A DNA stretch of 64,000 nucleotides from DASPWW01 sp963756745 (GTDB taxonomy: Bacteria; Actinomycetota; Thermoleophilia; Solirubrobacterales; 70-9). A model generated the notes under the pieces. The model was not told where the DNA came from, did no database searches, and was given only the letters and a program-made list of their open reading frames with translations. The translations under genes and the position numbers were made by a program. Position 1 is the first letter of the stretch. The number at the start of each line of letters is the position of its first letter. The DNA is taken from positions 307,369-371,368 of the forward strand of contig CAVWOU010000006.1 in NCBI GenBank assembly GCA_963756745.1, read 5' to 3'. This document shows, piece after piece, positions 1 to 9,029 of the stretch.

Positions 1-720
1 GAACACGCCCTCGGGCGAGTTGAGGTACTTCGGGCCCTTCGCTTCCTCTCCCATCGCCCGCGCCCCGAAACCGAGCACCCTCCCGCGCGGATCGCGCACG
101 GGGAACGTGATCCGCGCCCGAAAGCGATCGTAGAACCCGCCCTGGCGCCCGCGCTGGACGAGCCCGGCGGCGTGCATCTCCTGCACCGAGTAACCCGCCC
201 GCTGCCCGCGGGTCAGCACCTGGTCCCACGCGCTCGGAGCGAACCCGACCCCAAATCCACGCAGCGTCTCCTCGCTCAGCCCCCTCCGGGCCAGATACTC
301 GCGCGCCTTCTGCGCCTTCGGCGCCTCCCACAGGAAGCTCACGTAGAAGCTCGAGGTGCGCTCGAGCAGCTCGCGCAGCCGCTCCCGCCGCCGCCGTGCT
401 TCCTCGGCGCGGGGGTCCTCGCTCTCGCGCTCGACCTCCACCCCGTAGCGCTCCCCCAGCCGCTCGACGGCCTCCGGGAACGACAGCGCCTCCTTCTCCT
501 CCAGGAACCGGAACACGTCGCCCCCCCGCTCGCATCCGAAGCAGTAGTAGAGCTTCTCCCCGGGGTCGACCGAGAACGACGGCGTGCGCTCCTCGTGAAA
601 CGGGCACAGGCCGACGAACCGCTCCCCCTGGCGCCGCAGGTCGGTGTGTGCGGAGACGATCTCGACCATGTCGGCCGCCGCCTTGACGCGTTCGACCGTC
701 TCTGGTGAGAAGCGCGCTAT
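1..720 (-). CDS. dnaG: DNA primase DnaG, N-terminal part (cut by window edge)
   Basis: Synthesises RNA primers for replication. Translating the minus strand gives about 239 residues. They include the CHC2 zinc ribbon (CPFHEERTPSF, then YCFGC about 15 residues later) and the start of the RNA polymerase domain (FPVRDPRGRVLGFGARAM). The Toprim domain lies beyond the window edge. The gene follows dgt, a common actinobacterial order. The family-typical start (M-A-R-[FY]-S-P) aligns with an ATA codon at 718-720 that overlaps the TAG of dgt. No ATG, GTG or TTG lies nearby in frame; the first in-frame ATG comes about 14 residues later and would cut the conserved N-terminus. The start is therefore uncertain, the identity is not. 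Confidence 0.93.
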   Translation of the reverse strand, partial: MARFSPETVERVKAAADMVEIVSAHTDLRRQGERFVGLCPFHEERTPSFSVDPGEKLYYCFGCERGGDVFRFLEEKEALSFPEAVERLGERYGVEVERESEDPRAEEARRRRERLRELLERTSSFYVSFLWEAPKAQKAREYLARRGLSEETLRGFGVGFAPSAWDQVLTRGQRAGYSVQEMHAAGLVQRGRQGGFYDRFRARITFPVRDPRGRVLGFGARAMGEEAKGPKYLNSPEGVF

Positions 721-1751
721 AGCTTCGACTCCTCCGGCAGCGCGATCCGCCGGAACATCGCGATGCAGTAGCGGTCCGTCATCCCAGCGAGGTAGTCCGT
801 GACGCGCTGAACGAGGTCTGTTCCCGGCGTCCCCTCGGGGACCTCGCGGGGGTGCTCCATGTAGTGATCGAACAGTCCGCGCACGGTCCGCTTGACGCGC
901 TCGTGCTCGCTTCGCGCCTCGGGACCCAGGTACACGCGCTCGAACATGAAGTCGCGCAGGCGCTGCATCCCGCTCCCGATCTCCGGGCTCTGCGCGATGT
1001 CGCCGGCCGCGCGCGAGCTCGACACGATGTCGCAAACGAGGACGTCGATCCGCTGGGACCCCGTGTCGCCGAGGAGCTCGATCTCGGCCGCAGGCAGGTC
1101 GTCGGCGTCGATGATTCCCGCCCGCAGCGCGTCGTCGATGTCGTGGTTGATGTACGCGACCCGGTCGACGAGGCGCACAATCCGACCCTCGAGCGTCTCC
1201 GGCGCACCGGGGCCGGTGTGGTTGAGGATCCCGTCGCGCACGGCCTGGGTCAGGTTCAGGCCCTGGCCGTCGCGCTCGAGCGAGTCCACCATCCGCAGCG
1301 AGTGGCGGTTGTGGTGGAACCGGCGCCCGGCGCGCTCGCGCACCGCCTCATCGAGCACCTCCTCGCCGATGTGGCCGAACGGCGGATGCCCGAGGTCGTG
1401 CCCGAGCCCGATCGCCTCGGTCAGGTCCTCGTTCAACCCCAGCGCGCGAGCCACAGTGCGCGAGATCCCGCACGCCTCGAGGGTGTGCGTGAGCCGTGTC
1501 CGGTAGTGATCGCCCTCGGGGGCGATGAACACCTGCGTCTTGTGCTTGAGCCGCCGGAACGCCTTCGAGTGCACGATCCGGTCGCGGTCGCGCTGGAACG
1601 GCGTCCGGACCGGGCTGTCCTCCTCGGGCTCTCGCCGGATCGCCGGATAGGAGGGCGTCGCGCGGTCCCACAGGTACTCGTCCTCCCACGCGCGGACCCG
1701 CTCCTCGAGGGTCGCGTCGGGCGCTCGCGGGTGATCGGTGGTCGCTTTCAC
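717..1751 (-). CDS. dgt: dGTP triphosphohydrolase-like HD-domain protein
   Basis: Predicted deoxynucleoside triphosphate triphosphohydrolase (dNTP to nucleoside plus PPPi), 344 residues. The HD metal site is visible: H in RLTHTLEACGISRTVA, HD in GLGHDLGHPPFGH, and a later D in YINHDIDDALR. The N-terminal RDRDRIVHSKAFRRLKHKTQVF block is typical of the family. Start is GTG at 1751 with a GGCAGGAG ribosome-binding site. The stop overlaps the presumed dnaG start, so the two genes are probably co-transcribed. Confidence 0.92.
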   Translation of the reverse strand: MKATTDHPRAPDATLEERVRAWEDEYLWDRATPSYPAIRREPEEDSPVRTPFQRDRDRIVHSKAFRRLKHKTQVFIAPEGDHYRTRLTHTLEACGISRTVARALGLNEDLTEAIGLGHDLGHPPFGHIGEEVLDEAVRERAGRRFHHNRHSLRMVDSLERDGQGLNLTQAVRDGILNHTGPGAPETLEGRIVRLVDRVAYINHDIDDALRAGIIDADDLPAAEIELLGDTGSQRIDVLVCDIVSSSRAAGDIAQSPEIGSGMQRLRDFMFERVYLGPEARSEHERVKRTVRGLFDHYMEHPREVPEGTPGTDLVQRVTDYLAGMTDRYCIAMFRRIALPEESKL

Positions 1752-1833
1752 AGGCTCCTGCCTCTTCTGAGGCTAGGCGGTTCGATTCTAAGCACCGCCC
1801 TCCCGGCTACCGGGGAACTACTACGCTTGGCGC

Positions 1834-2598
1834 GTGCCGGAGACCGCCCTCGTAACAGGCGCCTCGTCGGGGATCGGGGAGGAGTTCGCCCGCCAGCTCT
1901 CGCGCCGCGGGCACGGGCTGATCCTCGTCGCCCGCCGCCGCGACCGGCTCGAGCGGCTCGCGGACGAGCTTGGCGGAACGGCGCACGTCATCGCCTGCGA
2001 CCTCGCGACCGAGGCCGACTCGCTCTCGGCGCGCGTCGCCGAGCTCGGTCTCGACGTCGATCTGCTCGTCAACAACGCCGGGTTCGGCACCTACGGCCGG
2101 TTCGTCGAGCTCGACGCGCGGCGCGAGGCGGAGGAGGTGCGCGTCAACTGCGAGGCCGTCGTCACGCTCACACATGCGTTTCTCCCGGCGATGGTGGAGC
2201 GACGGCGCGGCGGCGTCATCGTCGTCGCCTCGACCGCGGGGATGCAGCCGATCCCCTACGAGGCCACCTACAGCGCCAGCAAGGCGTTCGCGCTCAACTT
2301 CACGCTGGCGCTCAGCGAGGAGTTGCGCGGGAGCGGCGTCCGCGTGCTGGCCGTCAACCCCGGCCCCGTCGCGACCGAATGGCAGGAGATCGCCGGGCAC
2401 GACGACACCGGCATGGTCCCCGGCGAGATCCCCGCGGATCAAGTCGTCAGCGAGTCCCTCGAGGCATACGACGCCGGACGCCGCTCGGTGATCCCCGGGC
2501 GAACGATCCGCTGGTTCATACGCGCGACGAGCCCAAGCCCCCGCCCCGTCCAGCTACGCGTCACCGAGCGCATCTTCCGTCGCGGGCTGCGCCGCTAG
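1834..2598 (+). CDS. SDR-family short-chain dehydrogenase/reductase
   Basis: Classical SDR oxidoreductase, 254 residues. The nucleotide-binding glycine motif is TGASSGIGEEFA (residues 7-18). NNAG is followed by the catalytic Ser in VVASTAG and YSASKAF (the YxxxK pair). Arg residues after the first beta strand (VARRRDR) suggest NADPH preference. Start GTG at 1834. It is transcribed divergently from dgt and converges on recO, so it sits as an isolated plus-strand insert in the minus-strand backbone. Substrate unknown. Confidence 0.88.
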   Translation: MPETALVTGASSGIGEEFARQLSRRGHGLILVARRRDRLERLADELGGTAHVIACDLATEADSLSARVAELGLDVDLLVNNAGFGTYGRFVELDARREAEEVRVNCEAVVTLTHAFLPAMVERRRGGVIVVASTAGMQPIPYEATYSASKAFALNFTLALSEELRGSGVRVLAVNPGPVATEWQEIAGHDDTGMVPGEIPADQVVSESLEAYDAGRRSVIPGRTIRWFIRATSPSPRPVQLRVTERIFRRGLRR

Positions 2599-2629
2599 CG
2601 CCCCGTCCGACGGTGGACGGGGCGCTAGC
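2594..2629. terminator. Perfect bidirectional terminator hairpin
   Basis: Two exact 15-bp arms (2594-2608 and 2615-2629, GCTAGCGCCCCGTCC and its complement) enclose the 6-base loop GACGGT. The hairpin starts inside the SDR stop codon region and ends one base before the recO stop, so it can end transcription of both convergent genes. Confidence 0.85.
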
Positions 2630-3343
2630 TCACGCCGCCGCGCGCAGCCGCACGTGCGCGTGGTACTCGAGCGTCTCCGAGATCGCGCGGTCGACCTGGC
2701 GCAGCGGCCCCGCCTCCGCGGGCGGGGTGGCTGCGAGCGGCGAGCCCAGCGCCTCGACCATGAACCGGTGCGCGTCCGCCGACAGCTCGAACCCGCCGGC
2801 CTCGCACGCGCCGCACACCATCCCCCCGGCCGCGCCTGAGAACCCGACCAGGCCGTCGACCTCGCCGCACCGCGCGCACGAGGTGAGCTCGGGGGCGAAC
2901 CCGGCGGCGAGCGTCAGCTTGAGCCGGAACGCAAGCGCCGTGGGTAGCCCGGTTGCCGATCCCTCGTCGAGCAGCGCCAGGTAGCGGCACAGCAGGTTGT
3001 ACGCGGCGGGATTCGCCTCGACCGAGTCGAGCAGGCGCAGCACCGCGTCGCACGCCCTCCCCCCGGCGTCGAGCGCCGCGGCGCTTTGGCGCAGTCGCGG
3101 GTGGCCCTCGACGGTCGCCGCGGCGGTCACCGTCGCCAACTCGCCGCGACCCTCGTGGAGGACGAGGTCGAGGCGGAAGAACGGCTCCAATCGCCCCCCG
3201 AACCGCGACCGCGGCCGGCGCGCCCCCTTCGCGATCGCGCCGATCCGGCCCCGCGTCGAGCTGTACAGGTGCAGGATGCGATCGGCCTCGCCGAAGCGAA
3301 TGCTCCGCAGCACGATGGCCTCCGTCTTGAAGGTTCCGGGCAC
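2630..3343 (-). CDS. recO: DNA repair protein RecO
   Basis: RecF-pathway mediator that loads RecA on SSB-coated DNA, 237 residues. The N-terminal OB-fold signature is FKTEAIVLRSIRFGEADRIL. A central helical domain follows, with the zinc-type Cys set CARCGEVDG...CGACE. Start chosen at GTG 3343 (PGTFKTEA follows), because the longer reading frame upstream runs into the neighbouring peptidase gene in another frame. Separated by about 40 bp from the P1 peptidase. Confidence 0.92.
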   Translation of the reverse strand: MPGTFKTEAIVLRSIRFGEADRILHLYSSTRGRIGAIAKGARRPRSRFGGRLEPFFRLDLVLHEGRGELATVTAAATVEGHPRLRQSAAALDAGGRACDAVLRLLDSVEANPAAYNLLCRYLALLDEGSATGLPTALAFRLKLTLAAGFAPELTSCARCGEVDGLVGFSGAAGGMVCGACEAGGFELSADAHRFMVEALGSPLAATPPAEAGPLRQVDRAISETLEYHAHVRLRAAA

Positions 3344-3383
3344 AGCCCATGCACGTTGCAATACCCCTCGGACGGAACGTCGC

Positions 3384-4326
3384 TCAGCCGGAAGATGGGA
3401 CAACCGCGTCGCGAATCGCCGCCGCGGTGATGGTCGCGGCGATCGTGCCGACCGCGATCGACGTGAAGCGCTCCGTCCTTCGCGCCGGCGTCCCCCGAGG
3501 CGAGGCAGAAGGCGACGTCGCCGTCGGCATCCGAGAACACCGGGTCGACCGCCCGGGCGACGCCGCCGCTCGCCATCCGCGCGACGCGCGAGCACGCGGG
3601 CTTGTCGAGCGCCGCGTCCGTCATCACGCAGACGAGCGTCGTGTTCCGCTCCTCGACCTGGGTCCAGTCCGGCATCTCGTCCATCGCCGCGAGCAGCTCA
3701 GCCGTCGAGCGCACCTCGCCGTCCTCGGCGCGCGGCCCCGCGAGCTGGCCACCCTCGCCGAGCACGTCCCCGAACGCGTTGACCACCGCGAGCGCCGCGA
3801 CGGTCTCGCCGCGACCGCTGCGCGCGGCGGCGTAGCCGACGCCGGTCGGGGTCGAGCGCTCGCGACCCAGGATCTTCCCCACCGCCGCGCCGGACCCGGC
3901 GCCGACCCTCCCGCGCTCCGGCACCCCGCCCTCCGCCGCCTCGCAGGCGGCGTAGCCGGCGTCGGGCCCGGGCCGCGCGCCGGGGTCGCCCTCGACGAGG
4001 TCGTAGATCACCGCCGCGGGGACGATCGGCACGAGACCTCCCGCGGTTCGGTAACCGCGTCCGCGCTCCTCGAGCCATCGCACGGCGCCGTCGGCGGCCG
4101 CGAGGCCGAATGCGCTCCCGCCGGCGAGCACGACCGCCGTGACCTCGCTGGTTCCCGCGAGCGCGCCGATCACGTCGGTCTCCCGCGTTCCAGGCCCACC
4201 ACCTCGAACGTCCACGCCCCCTCGCGTGCCGGGCGGTGCCAGCACCGCGGTACAGCCTGTCGCGCCGGGCGAGTCCGTCCAGTGCCCGACCTCGAACCCG
4301 TCCGGGAGCGGCAGCGGCGCGCTCAT
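3384..4326 (-). pseudogene. P1-family (DmpA-like) aminopeptidase, interrupted by a +1 frameshift
   Basis: Ntn-type peptidase of the DmpA/L-aminopeptidase D-esterase family. Visible blocks are GGSAFGLAAADG, STPTGVGYAA and the self-cleavage site ERNTTLVCVMTDA, whose first Thr is the expected N-terminal nucleophile. The frame is broken near 3473-3480. Dropping one G from the minus-strand AAGGACGG restores AKTERFTSIAVGTIAA and a normal C-terminus ending VVPSSG with a TGA at 3384-3386. Start ATG at 4326 overlaps the mutM TGA (ATGA). A sequencing indel is as likely as real decay. Confidence 0.82.
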
Positions 4327-5204
4327 CGATGCGCGGTCGGGGCTGCGGTGCTTCGCCGCGCCCTGCGACGCCTCCGGCGGCGCAGCCGCTGCTGGCATCC
4401 GGGGCAGAAGTAGGTCGACCGCCCGCCGAGGACGATCCGCCTGACCTCGGTTCCGCATCGCGGGCACGGCTGCCCCTCGCGGTTGTGGACCAGGAACTCG
4501 TCCTGCATCGTCCCCTCCGCGCCCAGGGCGTCGCGATAGTCGTCGATCGACGCGCCGCCGTTGTCGAGCCCGGCTTCGAGCGCGCCGACGATCCCCTCGC
4601 GCAGCCGCTCGCAGTGCTCGAGCCGCATCGAGCCGGCCGGCGAGAGCGGGTGCAGGCGCGCCCGCCACAGCGCCTCGTCGGCGTAGATGTTCCCGATCCC
4701 CGCGATCCCGTCCTGCACCATCAGGAACGACTTCAGCGGCGCTCGCCGGCCGGCCGCGAGCTCGCAGATCCGCTCCGCGGTGAGCCGCTCCGACAGCGGC
4801 TCGACCCCGGCCCGCGCGTCCATGTACGCCTCGACCTCGGCGTCCTCGAGCACCACGGCGGTCCCGAACCGCCGCGCGTCGGTGAACAGAAGGGTCGTCC
4901 GGCCCTCGAGCCGGATCACGGCACGCAGGAACCGGACGTCGGACCGCGGCTCGCCAAGCACGATGTTCCCGGTCATCCGCAGGTGCATCACGAGCCACAT
5001 CCCGCCTTCGAGTCTCACCATCAGGTACTTGCCGCGCCGCCCGACGGACCCGATGCGCCGACCCGTGACCGCCCGCTCGACCTCCCGCGGCGGGACGGGC
5101 CGCGTCAGGCGCTCGTCGAAGACCTCCATCGATTCGATCCGCCGCCCGACCAGCTCGGGCTCGATCTGGCGGCGAATCGTCTCGACCTCGGGAAGCTCGG
5201 GCAC
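4323..5204 (-). CDS. mutM: Formamidopyrimidine-DNA glycosylase (MutM/Fpg)
   Basis: Bifunctional glycosylase/AP lyase that removes 8-oxoguanine and formamidopyrimidines, 293 residues. The N-terminus PELPEVE supplies the catalytic Pro2/Glu3. The MHLRMTG block, the H2TH region (DGIAGIGNIYADEALW) and a C-terminal zinc finger (CPRCGTEV...YFCPGCQ) are all present. A short Arg-rich tail follows the finger. Start GTG at 5204. The stop overlaps the next gene by ATGA. Confidence 0.95.
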   Translation of the reverse strand: MPELPEVETIRRQIEPELVGRRIESMEVFDERLTRPVPPREVERAVTGRRIGSVGRRGKYLMVRLEGGMWLVMHLRMTGNIVLGEPRSDVRFLRAVIRLEGRTTLLFTDARRFGTAVVLEDAEVEAYMDARAGVEPLSERLTAERICELAAGRRAPLKSFLMVQDGIAGIGNIYADEALWRARLHPLSPAGSMRLEHCERLREGIVGALEAGLDNGGASIDDYRDALGAEGTMQDEFLVHNREGQPCPRCGTEVRRIVLGGRSTYFCPGCQQRLRRRRRRRARRSTAAPTAHR

Positions 5205-5251
5205 GCCTCCCGTTCTACCAGGCGGCTACTTCGCGGTCGCCCGCCAAGCGG

Positions 5252-6199
5252 CTATTTCGCCGTCGCCCGCGGGTGGGCGCGGAAGTAGACCTCCTTGATC
5301 TCGTCGTTCGAGAGATGCGTGTAGAGCTGCGTGGTGGAGACGTCGGCGTGCCCGAGCATCTCCTGCACCGAGCGGAGGTCGCAGCCCCCAGACAGCAGGT
5401 GCGTGGCGAAGGTGTGGCGCAGCGTGTGCGGGCTCATCTTGCCGTCGAGCCCCGTCGCGCGCGCATGGCGCTGGATGATCTTGTACAGCCCCTGGCGGGT
5501 CAGGCCCGTGCCGCGCTGGTTGACGAACAGCTTCGCCTCCGGCCGCGTCCCGACGAGCTCGGGCCGCCCCGACTGGAGGTAGCGAAGCACGGCGGCCGCG
5601 GCCTGCTTGCCGAGGGGCACGATGCGCTCCTTCGAGCCCTTGCCGTGCGCGCGCACGAACCCGCGCCGCATATCGATGTCGGTGACGTCGAGCCCGACCA
5701 CCTCGGAGGCGCGCAGCCCCGACGCGTACATCACCTCGAGCAGCGCGCGGTCGCGGAGCACGGCGGGCTCCGAGCCGCGGGGCGCCTCGAGCAGCTTCTT
5801 CACCTCCGAGTAGCTGAGCACGTGCGGCAGCTTGCGCCCGCGTCTCGGCGGGCTCAGCTTCCCGGTCGGGTCCTCGGTGACGATCTCCTCGCGGCGCAGG
5901 TGGCGGTAGAAGGAGCGCAGGCAGGCAGTCTTGCGGTGGATCGTCGAAGCCGAGCACGGCGGCTGCCCATTGCCGGTCGCGAGGGCGGCGAGGAAATCGG
6001 ACACGTCGGCGGCGCCCGCGTCCGCCGCGCCCACCCCGCGCTCCGCGAGGAACACGCCGTACTGCAGCAGATCGGTCCGGTAGGCCTGAAGCGTGTTGCG
6101 CGCCAGCCCGCGCTCGAACTCCAGGTAGGCGAGGAAGTCGAGGACGAGCGCTTCGAAGCGCGCGTCGGGGCGCGCCTTCGTCTCCGTCTCCGTTGTCAT
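5252..6199 (-). CDS. xerD: Site-specific tyrosine recombinase XerD
   Basis: Chromosome dimer resolution recombinase, 315 residues. It has an N-terminal SAM-like core-binding domain (FLAYLEFERGLARNTLQAYRTDL) and a C-terminal catalytic domain. The catalytic set is visible: R in ASGLRASEV, K in HGKGSKER, HxxR in HTLRHTFATHLL, H in MLGHADVSTTQLYTH, which ends in the nucleophilic Tyr. No phage context, so the housekeeping role is likely. The last codons and stop are repeated imperfectly 7 bp downstream. Confidence 0.93.
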   Translation of the reverse strand: MTTETETKARPDARFEALVLDFLAYLEFERGLARNTLQAYRTDLLQYGVFLAERGVGAADAGAADVSDFLAALATGNGQPPCSASTIHRKTACLRSFYRHLRREEIVTEDPTGKLSPPRRGRKLPHVLSYSEVKKLLEAPRGSEPAVLRDRALLEVMYASGLRASEVVGLDVTDIDMRRGFVRAHGKGSKERIVPLGKQAAAAVLRYLQSGRPELVGTRPEAKLFVNQRGTGLTRQGLYKIIQRHARATGLDGKMSPHTLRHTFATHLLSGGCDLRSVQEMLGHADVSTTQLYTHLSNDEIKEVYFRAHPRATAK

Positions 6200-6235
6200 G
6201 ACGCCACGGGGTTCGCCCCGCGGGCCGAGATCCCT

Positions 6236-6766
6236 CTAGCTGGCCGCCCGCCTGCGCTCTTCCCGGAACAGCATCAGCCCGACGAGCGACTTGGCGTCCT
6301 CGCACTCGTCGATCGCGGCATCGAGGTCGTCGAACGGGACCTCCACGATCTCGATTCGCTCGTCCTCGTCGGCGTCGGCCGGCGCTTCGGAGAGGCCGGT
6401 CGCGACCATGATCGAGACCCGCTCGTCCGAGAACCCCGGGCTCGTGTAGATCTGCTTCAGCTCCCGCCACTCGGTCGCCTGCAATCCGATCTCCTCGGCC
6501 AGCTCACGCTTTGCCGTCTCGAGCGGGCTCTCCCCCTCGACGTCGAACTTGCCCGCCGGCAGCTCGAGCAGGTGCTCCTCGCCCACGGCCTCGCGGGGCT
6601 GGCGCACCATGTACAGCACGCGCTCGTCGTGGGCGATCATCGCAACGGCGCCGGGATGCACGACCACCTCGCGCTCCGAGGTCGAGCCGTCTTCATGACG
6701 GAACTCGTCCACGCGCACGCCGGCGATCACCCCTTCATAGACGGTCTTGCTCCCGATCCGCTCCAT
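6236..6766 (-). CDS. NUDIX hydrolase, ADP-ribose pyrophosphatase type
   Basis: Likely cleaves ADP-ribose to AMP and ribose-5-phosphate, 176 residues. The Nudix box is LPAGKFDVEGESPLETAKRE followed by LAEEIGL, with one extra residue before GE as in many NudF-like proteins. Start ATG at 6766, whose A overlaps the stop of the upstream peptidase. This is preferred over a longer frame that begins inside that gene. Lies 36 bp upstream of xerD, as nudF does in several Gram-positive genomes. Confidence 0.88.
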   Translation of the reverse strand: MERIGSKTVYEGVIAGVRVDEFRHEDGSTSEREVVVHPGAVAMIAHDERVLYMVRQPREAVGEEHLLELPAGKFDVEGESPLETAKRELAEEIGLQATEWRELKQIYTSPGFSDERVSIMVATGLSEAPADADEDERIEIVEVPFDDLDAAIDECEDAKSLVGLMLFREERRRAAS

Positions 6767-7890
6767 CACTCGTCTCTCGCCTGCGCCGCCGCGGCGGTGG
6801 CGATCGCTTCGCACACATCCAGCATCTCGACAATGCGCTGCGGCGCGACGCTCTCCTCGGGAGTGTGGTTGGCCTCGGTCCCGTTCGCAAGCAGTACGGC
6901 GTCGAAACCCGCCGCCCGCAGGGCATTCGCATCGCTGCCGCCGCCGGTCGCGATCTGGCGCGGCTCATGACCAGCGCTCGCGAGCGCCCGCTTGGCGACC
7001 GCGATCGCCGCGGAAGCCGGTCGGGGCCGGTATCCGCGGAAGACCTCGGTCACCTCGAAGTCGAGGTCGCAGTGGCGCTCGTTGGCCGCCCAGGTACACG
7101 CGTCGACCATCGCCCCGATCACCTCCGCCGCCCGCGCGCCGTCGATGCCGCGGGCCTCCCCCTCGATCCGGCAGTGGCCCGGGACGATGTTCGTCGCGGT
7201 GCCGCCCTCGATCCGGCCGACGTTCGCGGTCGTCTCGTCGTCGAGCCGCCCGAGCTCCATCTCGGCGACGGCCGCCGCGGCCGCGGCGATCGCGCTGCGG
7301 CCCTCCTCGGGCCGGATCCCCGAGTGCGCCTCGGCGCCGACGAACTCGGCGGCGAGGCGCTTGTACGTCGGCGCCGAGGACAGGATCTCGCCGATCGGGC
7401 TGGCGTGGTCGATCACGAACCCGTACCGGGATCGCAGGCTCCCGAGGTCGAGCGCCTTCGCGCCGCGAAGCCCGTCCTCCTCGGCGACGGTGAACACCAG
7501 CTCCAGGCCAACGGGCGGAGGGTCGGCGACGTGGCGCGCCGCGAGCTCGACGAGCACCGCGACCGCGGCCTTGTTGTCGGCTCCGAGAATCGTCTCCCCG
7601 CGGCTCCGGTACACCCCGTCCTCGAGCACCACCTCGACCTCGCCGCCCTCTGGGACGGTGTCGAGGTGGGCGCTGATCATCACCCACGAATCCGCCAGCC
7701 CCGGGATCCGCGCGATCACGTTGCCCGCGCCCGCCCGCGCCTCCTCGGCCGCGCCGTCCTCGCTCACATCGATCCCCAGCCCGCTCAGCTCCGCCAGCAC
7801 GGCGTCCGCGATCGCGCGCTCGTTCCCGGTCGGGCTCGGGATCTCGCACAGACGCACGAAGCGGTCGAGGAGCCGCTGCGGGTCACTCAT
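6766..7890 (-). CDS. M20-family metallopeptidase (peptidase T-like)
   Basis: Zinc-dependent aminopeptidase or tripeptidase-like enzyme, 374 residues. Metal ligands are visible in SAHLDTVPE, ILGADNKAAVA, EEDGLRGAK and the C-terminal NHTPEE. A dimerisation (lid) domain sits between about residues 170 and 290. Start ATG at 7890; a GTG one codon earlier is also possible. Overlaps the nudix gene by one base. The exact substrate cannot be read from sequence. Confidence 0.87.
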   Translation of the reverse strand: MSDPQRLLDRFVRLCEIPSPTGNERAIADAVLAELSGLGIDVSEDGAAEEARAGAGNVIARIPGLADSWVMISAHLDTVPEGGEVEVVLEDGVYRSRGETILGADNKAAVAVLVELAARHVADPPPVGLELVFTVAEEDGLRGAKALDLGSLRSRYGFVIDHASPIGEILSSAPTYKRLAAEFVGAEAHSGIRPEEGRSAIAAAAAAVAEMELGRLDDETTANVGRIEGGTATNIVPGHCRIEGEARGIDGARAAEVIGAMVDACTWAANERHCDLDFEVTEVFRGYRPRPASAAIAVAKRALASAGHEPRQIATGGGSDANALRAAGFDAVLLANGTEANHTPEESVAPQRIVEMLDVCEAIATAAAAQARDE

Positions 7891-7996
7891 CACGCGAACA
7901 CCCTACGCAGCTCTTGCCACGGCCCGCAGGCCGTAGAATCATCGCGCTGCGAGCATCGCTGTGACGTACTCCACAAAGGAGGCACCGCTCATCGAG

Positions 7997-8044
7997 ATGA
8001 AATCGCACAGGCCCGCCGGCCCCACACTGGGTCACCGCACCTGA
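7997..8044 (+). CDS. Possible 15-residue leader peptide upstream of DUF2182 gene
   Basis: A short frame (MKSHRPAGPTLGHRT) follows AAAGGAGG at 7976-7982 by about 14 bases. It ends in TGA directly before the GTG/ATG of the DUF2182 gene. The downstream gene has no obvious Shine-Dalgarno of its own, so coupling through this frame is conceivable. The spacing is long, so this is only a suggestion. Confidence 0.25.
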   Translation: MKSHRPAGPTLGHRT

Positions 8045-8047
8045 GTG

Positions 8048-9016
8048 ATGGAATCGGCAGCCCTCAAGCGCGCTCCGCCGCTCCCCGCCGTGATCCAGCT
8101 CGGGCTGATCGGGTTGCTGCTCGTGGGGGCGGTGATCGCGTGGGGGATCACCGACGACCGGATGCAGGGCATGGACGCCGGGCCGGGCACCGCCCTCGGG
8201 GGCCTCGGCTTCTACGTCACCGTGTGGGTGGTGATGATGGCGGCGATGATGTTCCCCTCGATCTGGCCGATGGTCGTCATGTACGCCCGGCTCCAGGAGG
8301 GGAGTCGGGAGCGCCGCGACGCGGTCCCGGCCGGCGCGACCGCCTTGTTCATCGCCGGGTACCTCGTGACCTGGACCCTCGTGGGCCTCGTCTTCTACGC
8401 GGTCATCGAGACGGGACGTTCGCTCTCGATCGACTTCCTCTCGTGGGACCGCGCCGGTCCGTACGTGGCGGGCGGTGTGATCGTCGCGGCCGCCGTATAC
8501 CAGCTCACCCCGCTGAAGGACGCCTGTCTGCGCCGCTGCCGCAGTCCGATGATGTTCCTTCTCACCGCGTGGCGCCCGGGCCGCGCAGGGGCGTTGCGGA
8601 TGGGGATCGAGCACGGCGGGTGGTGCGTCGGTTGCTGCTGGGCGCTGATGGCAGCCCTGTTCGCGCTGGGGATCATGAGCATCGGGTGGATGGCGTTCAT
8701 CGCCGCGCTGATCGCCATCGAGAAGCTGCTTCCCTGGAAAGCGGTCGCGAACCGCGGAATCGCCGTGCTCCTGGTGGTCCTCGGTCTCGCGGTCGCCTTC
8801 GCTCCCGAGGACGTCCCGGGGCTCACGCTGCCCGGCTCCCCCGAGGCGATGCAGGCCATGGAGGCGATGGGCATGGAGGGCAGCGGTGAGTCGATGGGCG
8901 GTGAGTCGAAAGGCTCCGGCTCGATGGGTGGAGAGTCGATGGGCTCCGGTTCAGAGACCGGGGATTCGATGGGCTCCGGCTCGATGGACCGGGACGACGC
9001 GGGGATGAAGCCCTAA
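8048..9016 (+). CDS. DUF2182 integral membrane protein with Met/Ser/Gly-rich tail
   Basis: About 322 residues with six or so membrane helices. Conserved DUF2182 blocks are VVMMAAMMFPSIWPMV, LKDACLRRCRSPM and EHGGWCVGCCWALM. These Cys, His and Met residues suggest metal binding, which is described for the family only as a prediction. After the last helix comes a soluble tail of about 65 residues with repeated GSGSMGGESMGSGS units rich in Met. It converges on a DUF1326 gene, the usual partner of DUF2182. GTG at 8045 is an alternative start. Function unknown; metal handling is an inference. Confidence 0.85.
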   Translation: MESAALKRAPPLPAVIQLGLIGLLLVGAVIAWGITDDRMQGMDAGPGTALGGLGFYVTVWVVMMAAMMFPSIWPMVVMYARLQEGSRERRDAVPAGATALFIAGYLVTWTLVGLVFYAVIETGRSLSIDFLSWDRAGPYVAGGVIVAAAVYQLTPLKDACLRRCRSPMMFLLTAWRPGRAGALRMGIEHGGWCVGCCWALMAALFALGIMSIGWMAFIAALIAIEKLLPWKAVANRGIAVLLVVLGLAVAFAPEDVPGLTLPGSPEAMQAMEAMGMEGSGESMGGESKGSGSMGGESMGSGSETGDSMGSGSMDRDDAGMKP

Positions 9017-9029
9017 ACGGGTCGCCGAC

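Noticed and set aside
5252..6199. XerD as a phage or integron integrase
   Set aside because: Full-length housekeeping XerD features, backbone position and no attachment-site repeats.
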